Source: Baffinella frigidus
Taxonomy: Eukaryota > Cryptophyceae > Cryptomonadales > Baffinellaceae
DNA: 10,261 nt
Direction of reading: 5' to 3'
NCBI GenBank assembly: GCA_026770585.1
Contig: MU646592.1
Span: 238,756-249,016, forward strand
Shown: positions 1 through 5,095 of the stretch, in pieces
Layout of the letters: every line of letters starts with the position of its first letter
How positions within the stretch are numbered: the stretch's first letter is position 1
Translations under genes and position numbers: made by a program
Notes under the pieces: generated by a model
Told to the model about the DNA's origin: nothing
What the model saw: only the letters and a program-made list of their open reading frames with translations
The model's database searches: none

Positions 1-45
1 GGGTTAGTCTCCAACACTCCCCATTTACCACGCACACACCCCCAG
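1..45 (+). other. Intron-like segment upstream of exon A1
   Basis: Starts with GGGTTAGTC, runs through CCAACACTCCCC and ends in CCCCCAG. The same arrangement recurs at 341-387 in front of exon A2, and the TTACCACGCACAC part recurs at 549-563 in front of exon A3. A possible donor GTTAGT lies at position 3, which would make a 43-nt intron. Splicing is inferred, not shown. Confidence 0.35.
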
Positions 46-341
46 GTGAAGAAATCTGAAAGAGGAGCAGCGATGGTAGTGCTGACGTGGGCACTTCCGG
101 GCGACAAATGCACTGCCAGCGAGAATATTTCGCAGCGGACGTGAAACCCCTTTTAAAACATTATTGTCGGTCGTAGACCCTTTTAAAACATTATTGTCGG
201 TCTCAGACCGACAATAATGTTTTAAAAGGGTCTTCACGTCCGCTGCGAAATATTCTCGCTGGCAGTGAAATGCCCCGTACGGCAGTTGAGTGAACCGGGG
301 TGGTTGTGTACCGACACAATGTCTGCTGTAGACTGGGCGGG
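46..341 (+). pseudogene. Exon A1, split by a foldback element
   Basis: First copy of exon family A. From the acceptor CCCCCAG the frame reads VKKSERGAAMVVLTWALPGD up to 105. The element at 111-267 then interrupts it and brings an in-frame TGA at 142-144. Beyond the element the same frame resumes (KCPVRQLSEPGWLCTDTMSA and on). Element plus one copy of its 5-bp duplication is 162 nt, so precise loss would rejoin Lys-Cys-Pro in frame. Compared with A2 and A3 most differences are silent (GGA/GGC, GTA/GTG, CTT/TTG/CTC, CCG/CCA). The product is not recognised. The pattern L-T-W-x-L-P-A-D-N-D-L-Y is loosely like the first strand of YfaP/DUF2135-type beta-sandwich repeats, but this is a weak guess. 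The downstream part (273-341) has no second copy here, so its coding status is less sure. Confidence 0.45.
106..272. mobile_element. Foldback element F1 with 5-bp target duplication
   Basis: The element is 111-267 (157 bp) and is flanked by AAATG on both sides (106-110, 268-272). Outer arms 111-145 and 233-267 are perfect 35-bp inverted repeats starting CACTGCCAGCGAG. The centre, 175-233, is a second perfect palindrome with 29-bp arms and a single C as loop. The left arm carries an extra copy of the TTTTAAAACATTATTGTCGG block (151-170), so the arms are unequal in length. No coding capacity. Identical arms and an intact duplication point to a young insertion. A 5-bp duplication with CAC-starting ends is compatible with Transib-like transposition, but other families are possible. 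Confidence 0.85.
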
Positions 342-387
342 GTTAGTCCTCCAACACTCCCCACTCCAACACTCCCCACCCCTCCAG
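342..387 (+). other. Intron-like segment between A1 and A2
   Basis: Opens with GTTAGT, is pyrimidine-rich with two CCAACACTCCCC repeats and closes with CCCTCCAG. It is a diverged copy of 1-45. At 46 nt its removal would not keep the A1 and A2 frames together, whereas reading straight through does (the frame is open from 265 to 513). So either the real donor is elsewhere or the copy is not spliced. Confidence 0.3.
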
Positions 388-470
388 GTGAAGAAACCTG
401 AAAGTGGAGCAGCGATGGTAGTGCTGACGTGGGCATTGCCAGCCGATAACGACCTCTACGCGATCCGCGG
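388..470 (+). CDS. Exon A2 (second copy of exon family A)
   Basis: After the acceptor CCCTCCAG the frame reads VKKPESGAAMVVLTWALPAD and then NDLYAIRG. The 83 nt align without gaps to A3 (571-653). Differences sit mainly at third positions (GCA/GCG, GTA/GTG, TTG/CTC, CCA/CCG, GAT/GAC), which supports this frame. Similarity to A3 stops exactly at GATCCGCGG, where a degenerate CCTACGG-hairpin element (471-548) begins, so the 3' end of the exon has been replaced. No start codon or full domain is visible. It is a partial, probably non-functional copy of an unrecognised, likely beta-rich domain. Confidence 0.4.
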
Positions 471-548
471 CCTACGGATGGCCAACCGTGGAGTCGTAGG
501 TTTTATCGCTTAGGGTTTATTCAAAATCCCTTCCAAGTCCGCTGTGTG
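471..548 (+). mobile_element. Hairpin-element family P, copy a (degenerate)
   Basis: Runs from CCTACGGATGGCC to CCGCTGTGTG. It shares TTTTATCGCTTAGGGTTTAT, CAAAATCCCTTCCAAGTCCG and the CTGTGTG end with copies b to e, but the central hairpin is decayed (CCTACGG...ACCGTGG). It directly abuts exon A2. Confidence 0.6.
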
Positions 549-570
549 TTTACCACGCACACCCCTCCAG

Positions 571-699
571 GTTCAGAAACCGGCAGCGGGCGCAGCGGTG
601 GTGGTGCTGACGTGGGCACTCCCGGCCGACAACGACCTCTACGCGATCCGCGGCACGGACCCAGTCGACTATGCCTCTAGCGACTACACCAACTGGCAG
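571..699 (+). CDS. Exon A3, longest copy of exon family A
   Basis: After the acceptor CCCTCCAG the frame reads VQKPAAGAAVVVLTWALPAD, NDLYAIRGTDPVDYAS and SDYTNWQ. A plausible donor CAG/GTTGCC follows at 700, giving 129 nt in phase 0 at both ends. The same donor context recurs at 763 in a 26-bp direct repeat. The frame also stays open to the stop at 925-927, but its last part is inside a mobile element, so I do not count it. The end phase matches the phase-0 start of family B, so A3 spliced to B4 would place NWQ before VMTFGADLP. Hydrophobic strand, Trp, then D-N-D-L-Y resembles extracellular beta-sandwich repeats of the YfaP/DUF2135 type. That is a low-confidence inference. Confidence 0.45.
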
Positions 700-772
700 G
701 TTGCCATCCAACTGATTATCTCAGGCCTAGCTCTGTCCCAATTCACCTACACCAACTGGCAGGTTGCCATCC
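684..772 (+). repeat. 26-bp direct repeat with internal hairpin
   Basis: Positions 684-709 and 747-772 are identical (CTACACCAACTGGCAGG then TTGCCATCC), 63 bp apart. Each contains TGGCA-GGT-TGCCA, able to form a small stem, and each contains the possible splice donor CAG/GTTGCC. The 63-bp period keeps the frame, so TNWQVAI is encoded twice. Confidence 0.75.
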
Positions 773-872
773 CTCGATGTTTGGAACCCCCGCAACTTTT
801 GGAAATACTCCAACAATACGTAGCCACACAGCAGGCTACGCAGGGATTTTCGGCCCAAATCGGGCCGACTTT

Positions 873-983
873 CCGTTCACGTTATCCGTACGAACCCCCC
901 TATGTCCCTACGGGTTGCCTACCGTAGGGTCATAGGTCTTATCGCTAAGGGGTTATGCAAAATCCGTTGGAAGTCCGCTGTGT
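873..983 (+). mobile_element. Hairpin-element family P, copy b (full length)
   Basis: About 111 bp, from CCGTTCACGTTATCCG to AAGTCCGCTGTGTA. It aligns end to end with the reverse complement of copy e (4054-4165). At its heart is the stem CCCTACGG (906-913), loop GTTGCCTA, CCGTAGGG (922-929). No coding capacity. No clear target duplication. A separate small stem, TCGGCCC...GGGCCGA, lies just upstream at 850-868. Confidence 0.75.
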
Positions 984-1007
984 AGATGCATCCACCATCA
1001 AGTGCCC

Positions 1008-1050
1008 TCTCTGAATTCAGAGAAAAGAAAACAGCCTCTGAGAGGCTGTT
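1008..1050. repeat. Two adjacent short palindromes
   Basis: 1008-1023 is a perfect 16-bp palindrome centred on GAATTC. 1030-1050 has 10-bp perfect arms (AACAGCCTCT / AGAGGCTGTT) around a single G. The two are unrelated in sequence and separated by 6 bp. The CT-G-AG centre matches the palindrome centres at 4551 and (complemented) 204. I find no longer inverted repeat enclosing them. Confidence 0.7.
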
Positions 1051-1096
1051 AATCTCAGAACGTTTGGCACCCCCGGAGCATTTGGAATTCCAGGTC

Positions 1097-1138
1097 CGTT
1101 TTTGTCCCTGAAGAGGACGTTTTTGCCCCTGAAGAGTG
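1097..1138 (+). repeat. 21-bp tandem duplication
   Basis: CGTTTTTGTCCCTGAAGAG is followed at once by CGTTTTTGCCCCTGAAGAG (1097-1117 and 1118-1138), with one T/C difference in the shared 19 bp. Confidence 0.75.
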
Positions 1139-1330
1139 CTCGATCATGCAACCTCCCCGCCGGGAATTGGAGCCATTTTTCCTCGTTCAGACTGGATGAT
1201 GCTGACGGTTGTTAAAAAAAAATGTTTTGACCTTTGTTCGCGGGGGGGCAGGACAAGACGCGAATGGCGGACGCGACACTCAGCCAGGATTCGACAACTT
1301 CTCTCTTCGAGGGCTCTGGCGTCGAGGTAT
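1139..1330. other. Unassigned unique sequence
   Basis: Contains a 9-A run at about 1215 and a G7 run near 1245. The open frames on both strands here have no repeat partner, splice-bounded structure or recognisable domain. I see no gene. Confidence 0.3.
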
Positions 1331-1430
1331 GACCATTTTTTGTTTGACCATTTTTTGTTTGACCATTTCATGACTTCAGATCTACTATTTTATGACTTCA
1401 GTTCTACCATTTTATGGCTTCAGATCTACC
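1331..1430 (+). repeat. Two nested tandem repeats (15-bp and 22-bp units)
   Basis: GACCATTTTTTGTTT occurs twice (1331-1360) plus a partial third copy. It runs into three copies of a 22-bp unit, roughly ATTTTATGACTTCAGATC then TACC (1365-1386, 1387-1408, 1409-1430), with a few substitutions. T-rich, no coding support. Confidence 0.8.
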
Positions 1431-1584
1431 ATCATCGTTTCGCTCAAGCTAGTCCTGCGTGACCGCAGTATCCTCGCACTCGAGGGTGTCCCCGCTATGG
1501 CCAAAACCCCGGCTGGCTGGCTTGTGAAAGGCACTGACAGCGCCGTGGCCTCTTTTTCCTCGAAAAGTTGGCCGAGGTGCACCA

Positions 1585-1789
1585 CTCGAGGCTGGAAGAG
1601 GGGGTATTTTAAATGTGGAGTTGTTAAATTTAGTAACAGTCACGGGCATGCTTGGTCGCGTATCTCAAGTTATAACTTGAGATACGTGACCAAATGCCCC
1701 TATTTGTGTGAAAATTACTACACAATACTTTTTTTTCTTCACTTGTAAAAGAATGACTGTTTTAAAATAGTCTCATTTCTAGCCTCGAG
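1585..1789. mobile_element. CTCGAG-ended MITE, copy 1
   Basis: A 205-bp non-autonomous element with inverted ends CTCGAGGCTGGAAG and CTCGAGGCTAGAAA (read inward), a TTTTAAA subterminal block at both sides and no coding capacity. Flanks AGGTGCACCA (1575-1584) and AGGTGTACCA (1788-1797) could be a 10-bp target duplication with one change, overlapping the terminal bases. The centre, 1654-1691, is a 38-bp palindrome broken by one mismatched pair: outer GGTCGCG / CGTGACC and a perfect inner 24 bp (1661-1684). It is homologous throughout to 8757-8962 except in that inner core. The open frame over this region is a by-product. Confidence 0.85.
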
Positions 1790-1870
1790 GTGTACCACGT
1801 GGTCGGGCATCCCTTTTCGAGTACGACGCCCTTCGGACAAGACTGCACCCACAACAAACCTCAACCCTAG

Positions 1871-1910
1871 CCAAACACTCCCAAACACTCCCAAACACTC
1901 CCAAACACTC
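1871..1910 (+). repeat. 10-bp tandem repeat, four exact units
   Basis: CCAAACACTC repeated four times without change, just upstream of the heptamer array. The CAACACTCCCC motif of the A-type introns is similar. Confidence 0.85.
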
Positions 1911-1920
1911 CCCTCTTGAA

Positions 1921-2080
1921 CCCTAAACCCTAAACCCTAAACCCTAAACCCTAAACCCTAAACCCTAAACCCTAAACCCTAAACCCCAAACCCCAAACCC
2001 CAAACCCCAAACCCCAAACCCCAAACCCCAATCCCTAAATCCTAAACCCTAAACCCCAAACCCTAAACCCTACACCCTAG
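1921..2080 (+). repeat. Telomere-type heptamer array switching variant
   Basis: Nine exact CCCTAAA units (1921-1983) change abruptly to six exact CCCCAAA units (1984-2025) and then to mixed units. The array ends CCCTACACCCTAG directly before exon B1, so its last bases would be the 3' end of an intron. CCCTAAAC units also resemble branch-point sequences, so the array may supply splice signals. The position is interstitial, not a chromosome end. Confidence 0.9.
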
Positions 2081-2160
2081 GTAATGACGTTCAGTGCGGA
2101 CGTTCCACTCGATTCGCGGTATTCGATCGCAGTGAATGTGTTTCGGGATGTGTACCAGAA
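2081..2160 (+). CDS. Exon B1 (short form of exon family B)
   Basis: From the acceptor CACCCTAG the frame reads VMTFSADVPLDSRYSIAVNV then FRDVYQK. It is followed by GTGACT, which would be a donor; read through, the TGA is a stop. Length is 80 nt, the same as B2, with the same 3' ending (CGGGATGTG.ACCA.AA/GTGACT). Differences from B2 and B4 are largely at third positions (GTA/GTG, CCA/CCG, GCA/GCG, AAT/AAC), supporting the frame. B1 is the most diverged copy. Function unrecognised. The pattern S-P-Y-A-I-A-V-N-V-Y-G fits a terminal beta-strand pair of an extracellular domain. Confidence 0.4.
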
Positions 2161-2167
2161 GTGACTC

Positions 2168-2403
2168 AGGAAAGGGGTCCAGGGCTAGAGCCTTTCAGGA
2201 AAGGCGTCCAGGGCTAGAGTCTTTCCTACTGACGGCCTGTTGGTAAGCTTCACCCCTAACGCCTTTCCCCCAACCGTTCACACTAGGTAATGACGTTCGG
2301 CACGCACCCACCGCACGGGTCGCCGTATGCAATCGCGGTCAACGTGCTTCGGGATGTGCACCAAAAGTGACTTGGGAAAGGGGTCCAGGGCTAGAGCCTT
2401 TCC
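2168..2403 (+). repeat. 29-bp repeat AGGAAAGGGGTCCAGGGC..., three copies
   Basis: Two tandem copies (2168-2196, 2197-2225) follow exon B1 and a third (2374-2403) follows exon B2. Each reads GGAAAGGSGTCCAGGGCTAG then AG.CTTTCC, so GGAAAG/CTTTCC ends can pair. The next stretch, GGCCTGTTGGTAAGC, is also shared (2234-2248 and 2416-2430). This shows that exon and downstream intron were duplicated together. Confidence 0.85.
2287..2366 (+). CDS. Exon B2 (short form of exon family B)
   Basis: The acceptor context CAACCGTTCACACTAG is shared with B4 (CAACCGTACACACACTAG). The frame reads VMTFGTHPPHGSPYAIAVNV then LRDVHQK and meets GTGACT, as in B1. It is 80 nt and leaves phase 2, the same phase as the 113-nt long form B4, although the 3' halves of the two forms are unrelated. 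Start phase 0 matches the end of A3. Intact in frame; function unrecognised. Confidence 0.45.
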
Positions 2404-2428
2404 TAAAGAAGGAAGGCCTGTTGGTAAG

Positions 2429-2448
2429 CCTGCGATCCGGATCGCAGG
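2429..2448. repeat. Perfect 20-bp palindrome
   Basis: CCTGCGATCCGGATCGCAGG equals its own reverse complement. It lies in the intron-like spacer after exon B2, next to the 2459-2546 repeat. No partner copy in the window. Confidence 0.85.
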
Positions 2449-2458
2449 TGATCACGTT

Positions 2459-2546
2459 CCCTGTAGGACGCAACTGTGACCTAAAGTTAACAAAGGTTCC
2501 ACTTTTGCTTTGAGACGTCCCTGTAGGGCGCAACTTGTCCGTGACC
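2459..2546 (+). repeat. Direct repeat CCCTGTAGGRCGCAACT...GACC
   Basis: Two copies 60 bp apart (2459-2481 and 2519-2546, the second with extra bases). The segment between them holds CTTTTGCTTTGAGACGTCCC (2502-2521), which recurs at 4030-4049 with one change, linking this spacer to the one between elements P-d and P-e. Confidence 0.7.
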
Positions 2547-2571
2547 ACGAAGTTGGCTGCCGTGATCGTAG

Positions 2572-2615
2572 GTGATGACGTTCAGCGCGCACCTCCCGCA
2601 CGGGTCGCCGTATGC
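2572..2615 (+). pseudogene. Exon B3, 5' half only
   Basis: After the acceptor GATCGTAG the frame reads VMTFSAHLPHGSPYA. Similarity to B2 and B4 then stops and the sequence passes into intron-like CGAACAAACCTACGCC and on to the acceptor of B4. A truncated copy without a donor. Confidence 0.5.
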
Positions 2616-2702
2616 CGAACAAACCTACGCCCTAGCCCACAAACCCTCAAGACCCCTGAACCCGCACCCCTCACGCCTTTCCCGCAACCGTACACACACT
2701 AG

Positions 2703-2815
2703 GTGATGACGTTCGGCGCGGACCTACCGCACGGGTCGCCGTATGCGATCGCGGTCAACGTGTATGGCGAGAGCGATGGCTACCCAAAGTGCGAGCCCTT
2801 CGGTCCAGACTGCCA
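2703..2815 (+). CDS. Exon B4, full long form of exon family B
   Basis: The best preserved copy. The acceptor ACACACACTAG is followed by a frame reading VMTFGADLPHGSPYAIAVNV, then YGESDGYPKCEPFGPDC, and the donor GTAAGC follows at 2816. 113 nt, entering in phase 0 and leaving in phase 2. Two cysteines (YPKC, GPDC) suggest a disulphide in a secreted or surface protein. The first half aligns with B1 and B2; the second half recurs in B5, B6 and B7 with mainly silent or conservative changes (TAC/TAT, CCC/CCA, TGC/TGT, GAC/AAC). Together with A3 it could form one beta-sandwich unit, if the YfaP/DUF2135 resemblance is right. The family is otherwise unrecognised. Confidence 0.5.
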
Positions 2816-2820
2816 GTAAG

Positions 2821-2869
2821 CCCCAAACCCGAAACCCGATACCTGAAACCCGAAACCCGAAACTCGAAA
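2821..2869 (+). repeat. CCCGAAA heptamer array, seven units
   Basis: Seven 7-nt units (CCCGAAA with variants CCCCAAA, CCCGATA, CCTGAAA, CTCGAAA), exactly 49 nt, starting 5 nt after the donor GT of B4 and running into B5. It has the same length as the array at 3334-3382. Confidence 0.85.
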
Positions 2870-2930
2870 CGTGTCTGGCGATGGCTACCCAAAGTGCAGG
2901 CCATTCGGTCCAGACTGCCAGTAAGCCCGC
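2870..2930 (+). pseudogene. Exon B5, 3' half only
   Basis: Resumes exon B in mid-sequence right after the heptamer array, reading VSGDGYPKCRPFGPDC, with the donor GTAAGC at 2931. It lacks the first half and has no AG acceptor at its start, so it cannot be an independent exon in the usual way. It looks as if the array arose inside a partial tandem duplication of the exon. Confidence 0.5.
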
Positions 2931-2980
2931 CCCCCCCCTCCCAGACCGACCAGACCTCTCAAGAATGGTTCCTCAAAACA

Positions 2981-3004
2981 GAATCCGAGTTTTCACTCGG
3001 ATTC
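2981..3004. repeat. Hairpin GAATCCGAGT / ACTCGGATTC
   Basis: Perfect 10-bp arms with a TTTC loop, lying downstream of B5. Not part of a larger inverted repeat. The GCATACGG motif just after it is repeated (3010-3017, 3031-3038). Confidence 0.75.
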
Positions 3005-3093
3005 GTTGGCATACGGAATAGGATAAGTTTGCATACGGTATGGGGTCACGATAGGCTGCAGGGTTCCTAGGACCGGGAAGTCTGCGCACACTT

Positions 3094-3248
3094 CACTCCG
3101 AGCCACAAGATTTGAGCTATGTCAACTCCTTCTGAAAGCCAGTTAAGTCAAATGCCTGCCATGGTGGCAGGGTCCATCTAAACGAAATCAGGGTAAAGTT
3201 TACTTAAGTGAGCTGGTTGACTTAGCTAAAATCGTGTGGCTAGGAGTG
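3094..3248. mobile_element. Inverted-repeat element with CACTCC ends
   Basis: A 155-bp element. Left end CACTCCGAGCCACAAGATTT and right end (complement) CACTCCTAGCCACACGATTT; the terminal repeats run about 33 bp with four mismatches. Flanks CACTT and CAGTT may be a decayed 5-bp target duplication. Near the middle is CCTGCCA-TGG-TGGCAGG, a 7-bp stem. The ends resemble those of foldback F1 (CACTGCCAGC). It lies just before B6, whose 5' half is missing. Confidence 0.7.
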
Positions 3249-3259
3249 CAGTTCATCAG

Positions 3260-3328
3260 CATCGCGGTCAACGTGTTTGGCGAGAGCGATGGCTATCCAA
3301 AGTGCAGGCCATTCGGTCCAGACTGCCA
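3260..3328 (+). pseudogene. Exon B6, lacking its 5' third
   Basis: After TCATCAG the frame reads IAVNVFGESDGYPKCRPFGP then DC, and the donor GTAAGC follows at 3329. The 3' half is 1-2 changes from B4. The missing 5' part ends near the inverted-repeat element at 3094-3248, which probably removed it. It still leaves phase 2 like B4. Confidence 0.5.
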
Positions 3329-3333
3329 GTAAG

Positions 3334-3382
3334 CTCGAAACCCGAAACCCGAAACCCGAAACCCGAAACCCGAAACCCGAAA
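3334..3382 (+). repeat. CCCGAAA heptamer array, seven units
   Basis: CTCGAAA followed by six exact CCCGAAA units, 49 nt in all. It sits in the same place relative to B6 as 2821-2869 does to B4, but is more homogeneous. Confidence 0.9.
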
Positions 3383-3433
3383 CGTGTCTAGCGATCGCTA
3401 TCCAAAGTGCAGGCCATTCGGTCCAAACTGTCA
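3383..3433 (+). pseudogene. Exon B7, 3' half only
   Basis: Reads VSSDRYPKCRPFGPNC after the array, with the donor GTAAGC at 3434. The exact counterpart of B5 in a second copy of the unit exon, array, half-exon. D-to-N and silent TGC/TGT changes relative to B6. Confidence 0.5.
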
Positions 3434-3562
3434 GTAAGCCCAACGGACCCTACCGTAGGGTGTATGAGACTACTGGGTATTTCAGGGATAGTTGCGTTAT
3501 GTGCCATACCTTTGACTTAGAGCGCTGGTGTCCATCCAAGGTGGGGCGGCGATGCCCTGCAT

Positions 3563-3696
3563 CCTACCACGCCAGAGGGCTCGAACCATCCACTGTTGAC
3601 ATCTTTCAGGGGAAATCCCCTGAATGCTTAAGTCAACGACGCCAGATCTGGCGTGGATAAGGCGTCGGTTTCGCTCGAGCCCTCTGATGTGGTAGG
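3563..3696. mobile_element. Inverted-repeat element with CCTACCAC ends
   Basis: 134 bp with inverted ends CCTACCACGCCAGAGGGCTC and CCTACCACATCAGAGGGCTC (each continuing GA). Inside are two unrelated palindromes: 3605-3624 (TTCAGGGGA, AA, TCCCCTGAA), itself enclosed by GTTGAC/GTCAAC, and 3639-3654, a perfect 16-bp palindrome ACGCCAGATCTGGCGT. No target duplication recognised. The open frame across it is not supported. Confidence 0.7.
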
Positions 3697-3702
3697 TTGG
3701 CG

Positions 3703-3783
3703 CCCTACGGGTTTCCTACCGTAGGGTCCTAGGTCTCATCGCTGAGGGGTTATTCAAAATCCCTTCCAAGTCCGCTGTGTGGA
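3703..3783 (+). mobile_element. Hairpin-element family P, copy c (truncated)
   Basis: Begins inside the hairpin (CCCTACGGGTTTCCTACCG) and runs to CCGCTGTGTGGAG. The left end is missing. It faces copy d head to head, so 3703-3783 and 3842-3925 form a large inverted repeat with a ~58-bp unrelated spacer. Confidence 0.75.
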
Positions 3784-3841
3784 GTGGCGTGGTGACCTTG
3801 TAGACGTCGAAGGCGGAGGAGAGGGTGTCAAACACCGTATC

Positions 3842-3950
3842 CACACAGCGGGGCCCGAAGGGATTTTGAATAACCCCCAAGCGATAAGACCTAGGACCCT
3901 ACGGTAGGCAACCCGTAGGGACATAGGGGGGGGCCTACGGATAAGGTAAT
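3842..3950 (-). mobile_element. Hairpin-element family P, copy d
   Basis: Reverse orientation, from CACACAGCGG to CGGATAAGGTAA. Contains the CCCTACGG-TAGGCAAC-CCGTAGGG stem. Nearly full length. Confidence 0.75.
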
Positions 3951-4053
3951 TTGTTGATAGCGTCGAGGCGAAAATCCCTTCGAAGTCTGAAGTTCGGGTT
4001 CAGACAGCAGTGACTCCTAGTGAACGGCCCTTTTGCTTTGAGGCGTCCCACTC

Positions 4054-4165
4054 CACACAGCGGGCTTCGAAGGGATTTTGAATAACCCCTGAGCGATACG
4101 ACCTAGGACCCTACGGTAGGCAACCCGTAGGGACATAGGGGGGGTTCCTACGGATAAGGTAACGG
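4054..4165 (-). mobile_element. Hairpin-element family P, copy e (full length)
   Basis: Reverse orientation, 112 bp, from CACACAGCGGGCTTCGAAGG to CCTACGGATAAGGTAACGG. Aligns over its whole length with copy b. The spacer between d and e (3951-4053) contains a TCTGAA...TTCAGA stem and the 20-bp block shared with 2502-2521. Confidence 0.75.
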
Positions 4166-4214
4166 AGACTCGGGCATTTTCCCTCCCACTCTCGCATCGA
4201 TGCTGTCGACATAT

Positions 4215-4357
4215 CTAATTTCGGAACAAGACAGATTATGTCCCGCTATCTTAGGCGTCCGACGCCGAAGATACGGGTGTATATGCTATTTTACGCATAC
4301 AACGGTGCTATCTTACGCTTTTTTATGTGGACAGATTCTGGTATGTTCCGAGATGAA
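4215..4357. mobile_element. Possible inverted-repeat element with TCGGAACA ends
   Basis: TTTCGGAACA (4219-4228) faces TGTTCCGAGA (4344-4353), and GACAGATT occurs directly at 4230 and 4330. Inside, 4247-4273 is a palindrome with 13-bp arms (TATCTTAGGCGTC / GACGCCGAAGATA, one mismatch) around a single C. The ends are short, so the boundaries are tentative. Nothing recognised in 4358-4460. Confidence 0.4.
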
Positions 4358-4460
4358 ATCGCTGGTGCTGCGAATGCTTCCAACACAGGGAGAAAAGGCT
4401 GTGTATTGATCTTTTGACGTCGAATCGTGTTAACTAGAAGCTTCCAGAGAGGGCTGGCAA

Positions 4461-4630
4461 CCACACGAGGCTAACCAGGCGAACAGGATAAAACCCGGGG
4501 GCTGTACAAGTAGGGCCTATCCATAAGTGATTTATAACCGACCGACCGCTGAGCGGTCGGTAACGTGGTCATTTCCCTACAAAACTTTAAAAGTCCCTTT
4601 TATTCTGTTCGCCTTGGTAGTCTCGTGTGG
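4461..4630. mobile_element. Inverted-repeat element with CCACACGAG ends
   Basis: 170 bp with 33-bp terminal repeats, 29 of 33 identical (CCACACGAGGCTAACCAGGC against CCACACGAGACTACCAAGGC). Centre 4541-4561: ACCGACCGCT, G, AGCGGTCGGT, a perfect 10-bp stem. AACGTGGTC follows, comparable to ACGTGACC beside the core of the CTCGAG elements. No target duplication and no coding capacity seen. Confidence 0.85.
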
Positions 4631-4895
4631 AAGTGACACGCCAAAAAATCGCGGGTGCTGCATTCCCCCGTGACTCCCTAGTGTCCACGCACCACACCGT
4701 GGACTACGAACCTTTCATCAAACGTCAACTTATACGAAGACAATTAACTTTAGGGATTTTTCTCATGCAAATTGGTCACATGACACCCCGGAATCCAGGG
4801 TCGCCGAAACCCTCGTAGCCCACCGAGCGGTGAGGGTTGCAAAATCCCGCATTGTTGCTGGACCGCGGAGCCTTGCAAGATACATACAAATTCAC
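4631..4895. other. Unassigned sequence with one small stem
   Basis: No exon family, array or inverted-repeat element recognised. 4683-4704 has GTCCACG / CGTGGAC arms with an 8-nt loop, and 4809-4840 has nested AACCCT/AGGGTT and CACCG/CGGTG pairs. The open frames on both strands here have no supporting evidence. Confidence 0.3.
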
Positions 4896-5057
4896 AGGCT
4901 GACGTCCTGAAAACCGGGTAGTTAAGCCTACGGTATTGCCTACAGTAGGCCGTAGGGGCCTAGGGGGGGTCCTATGAAACATTAGGTCCTAGGGGTCCTA
5001 CGGCCTACCGTAGGCAATACCGTAGGCCTAACTACCCGGGTTTTACGACGTTAGCCT
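4896..5057. mobile_element. Foldback element X1 with CCTACGG hairpin
   Basis: 162 bp, almost wholly palindromic: arms from AGGCTGACGTC and AGGCTAACGTC through GGGTAGTTARGCCTACGG and a CCTAC.GTAGG motif to a short central loop near 4975-4985. Each arm carries the TACGGTATTGCCTAC motif shared with families P and X2. No coding capacity. Confidence 0.8.
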
Positions 5058-5095
5058 ATTAAAATGGCTCCAAAAATTCACAACCTGTGTGGGTG

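Noticed and set aside
684-772. CRISPR-like repeat pair
   Set aside because: Only two copies with one spacer, and the same structure is explained by duplicated exon sequence.
1392-1748. Plus-strand frame of 118 codons
   Set aside because: Most of it lies in the CTCGAG MITE. The homologous MITE at 8757 gives a different frame, with no conserved protein.
2981-3004. Bacterial-type terminator (GC stem)
   Set aside because: No T tract follows and the window is eukaryotic; it is one of many isolated palindromes.
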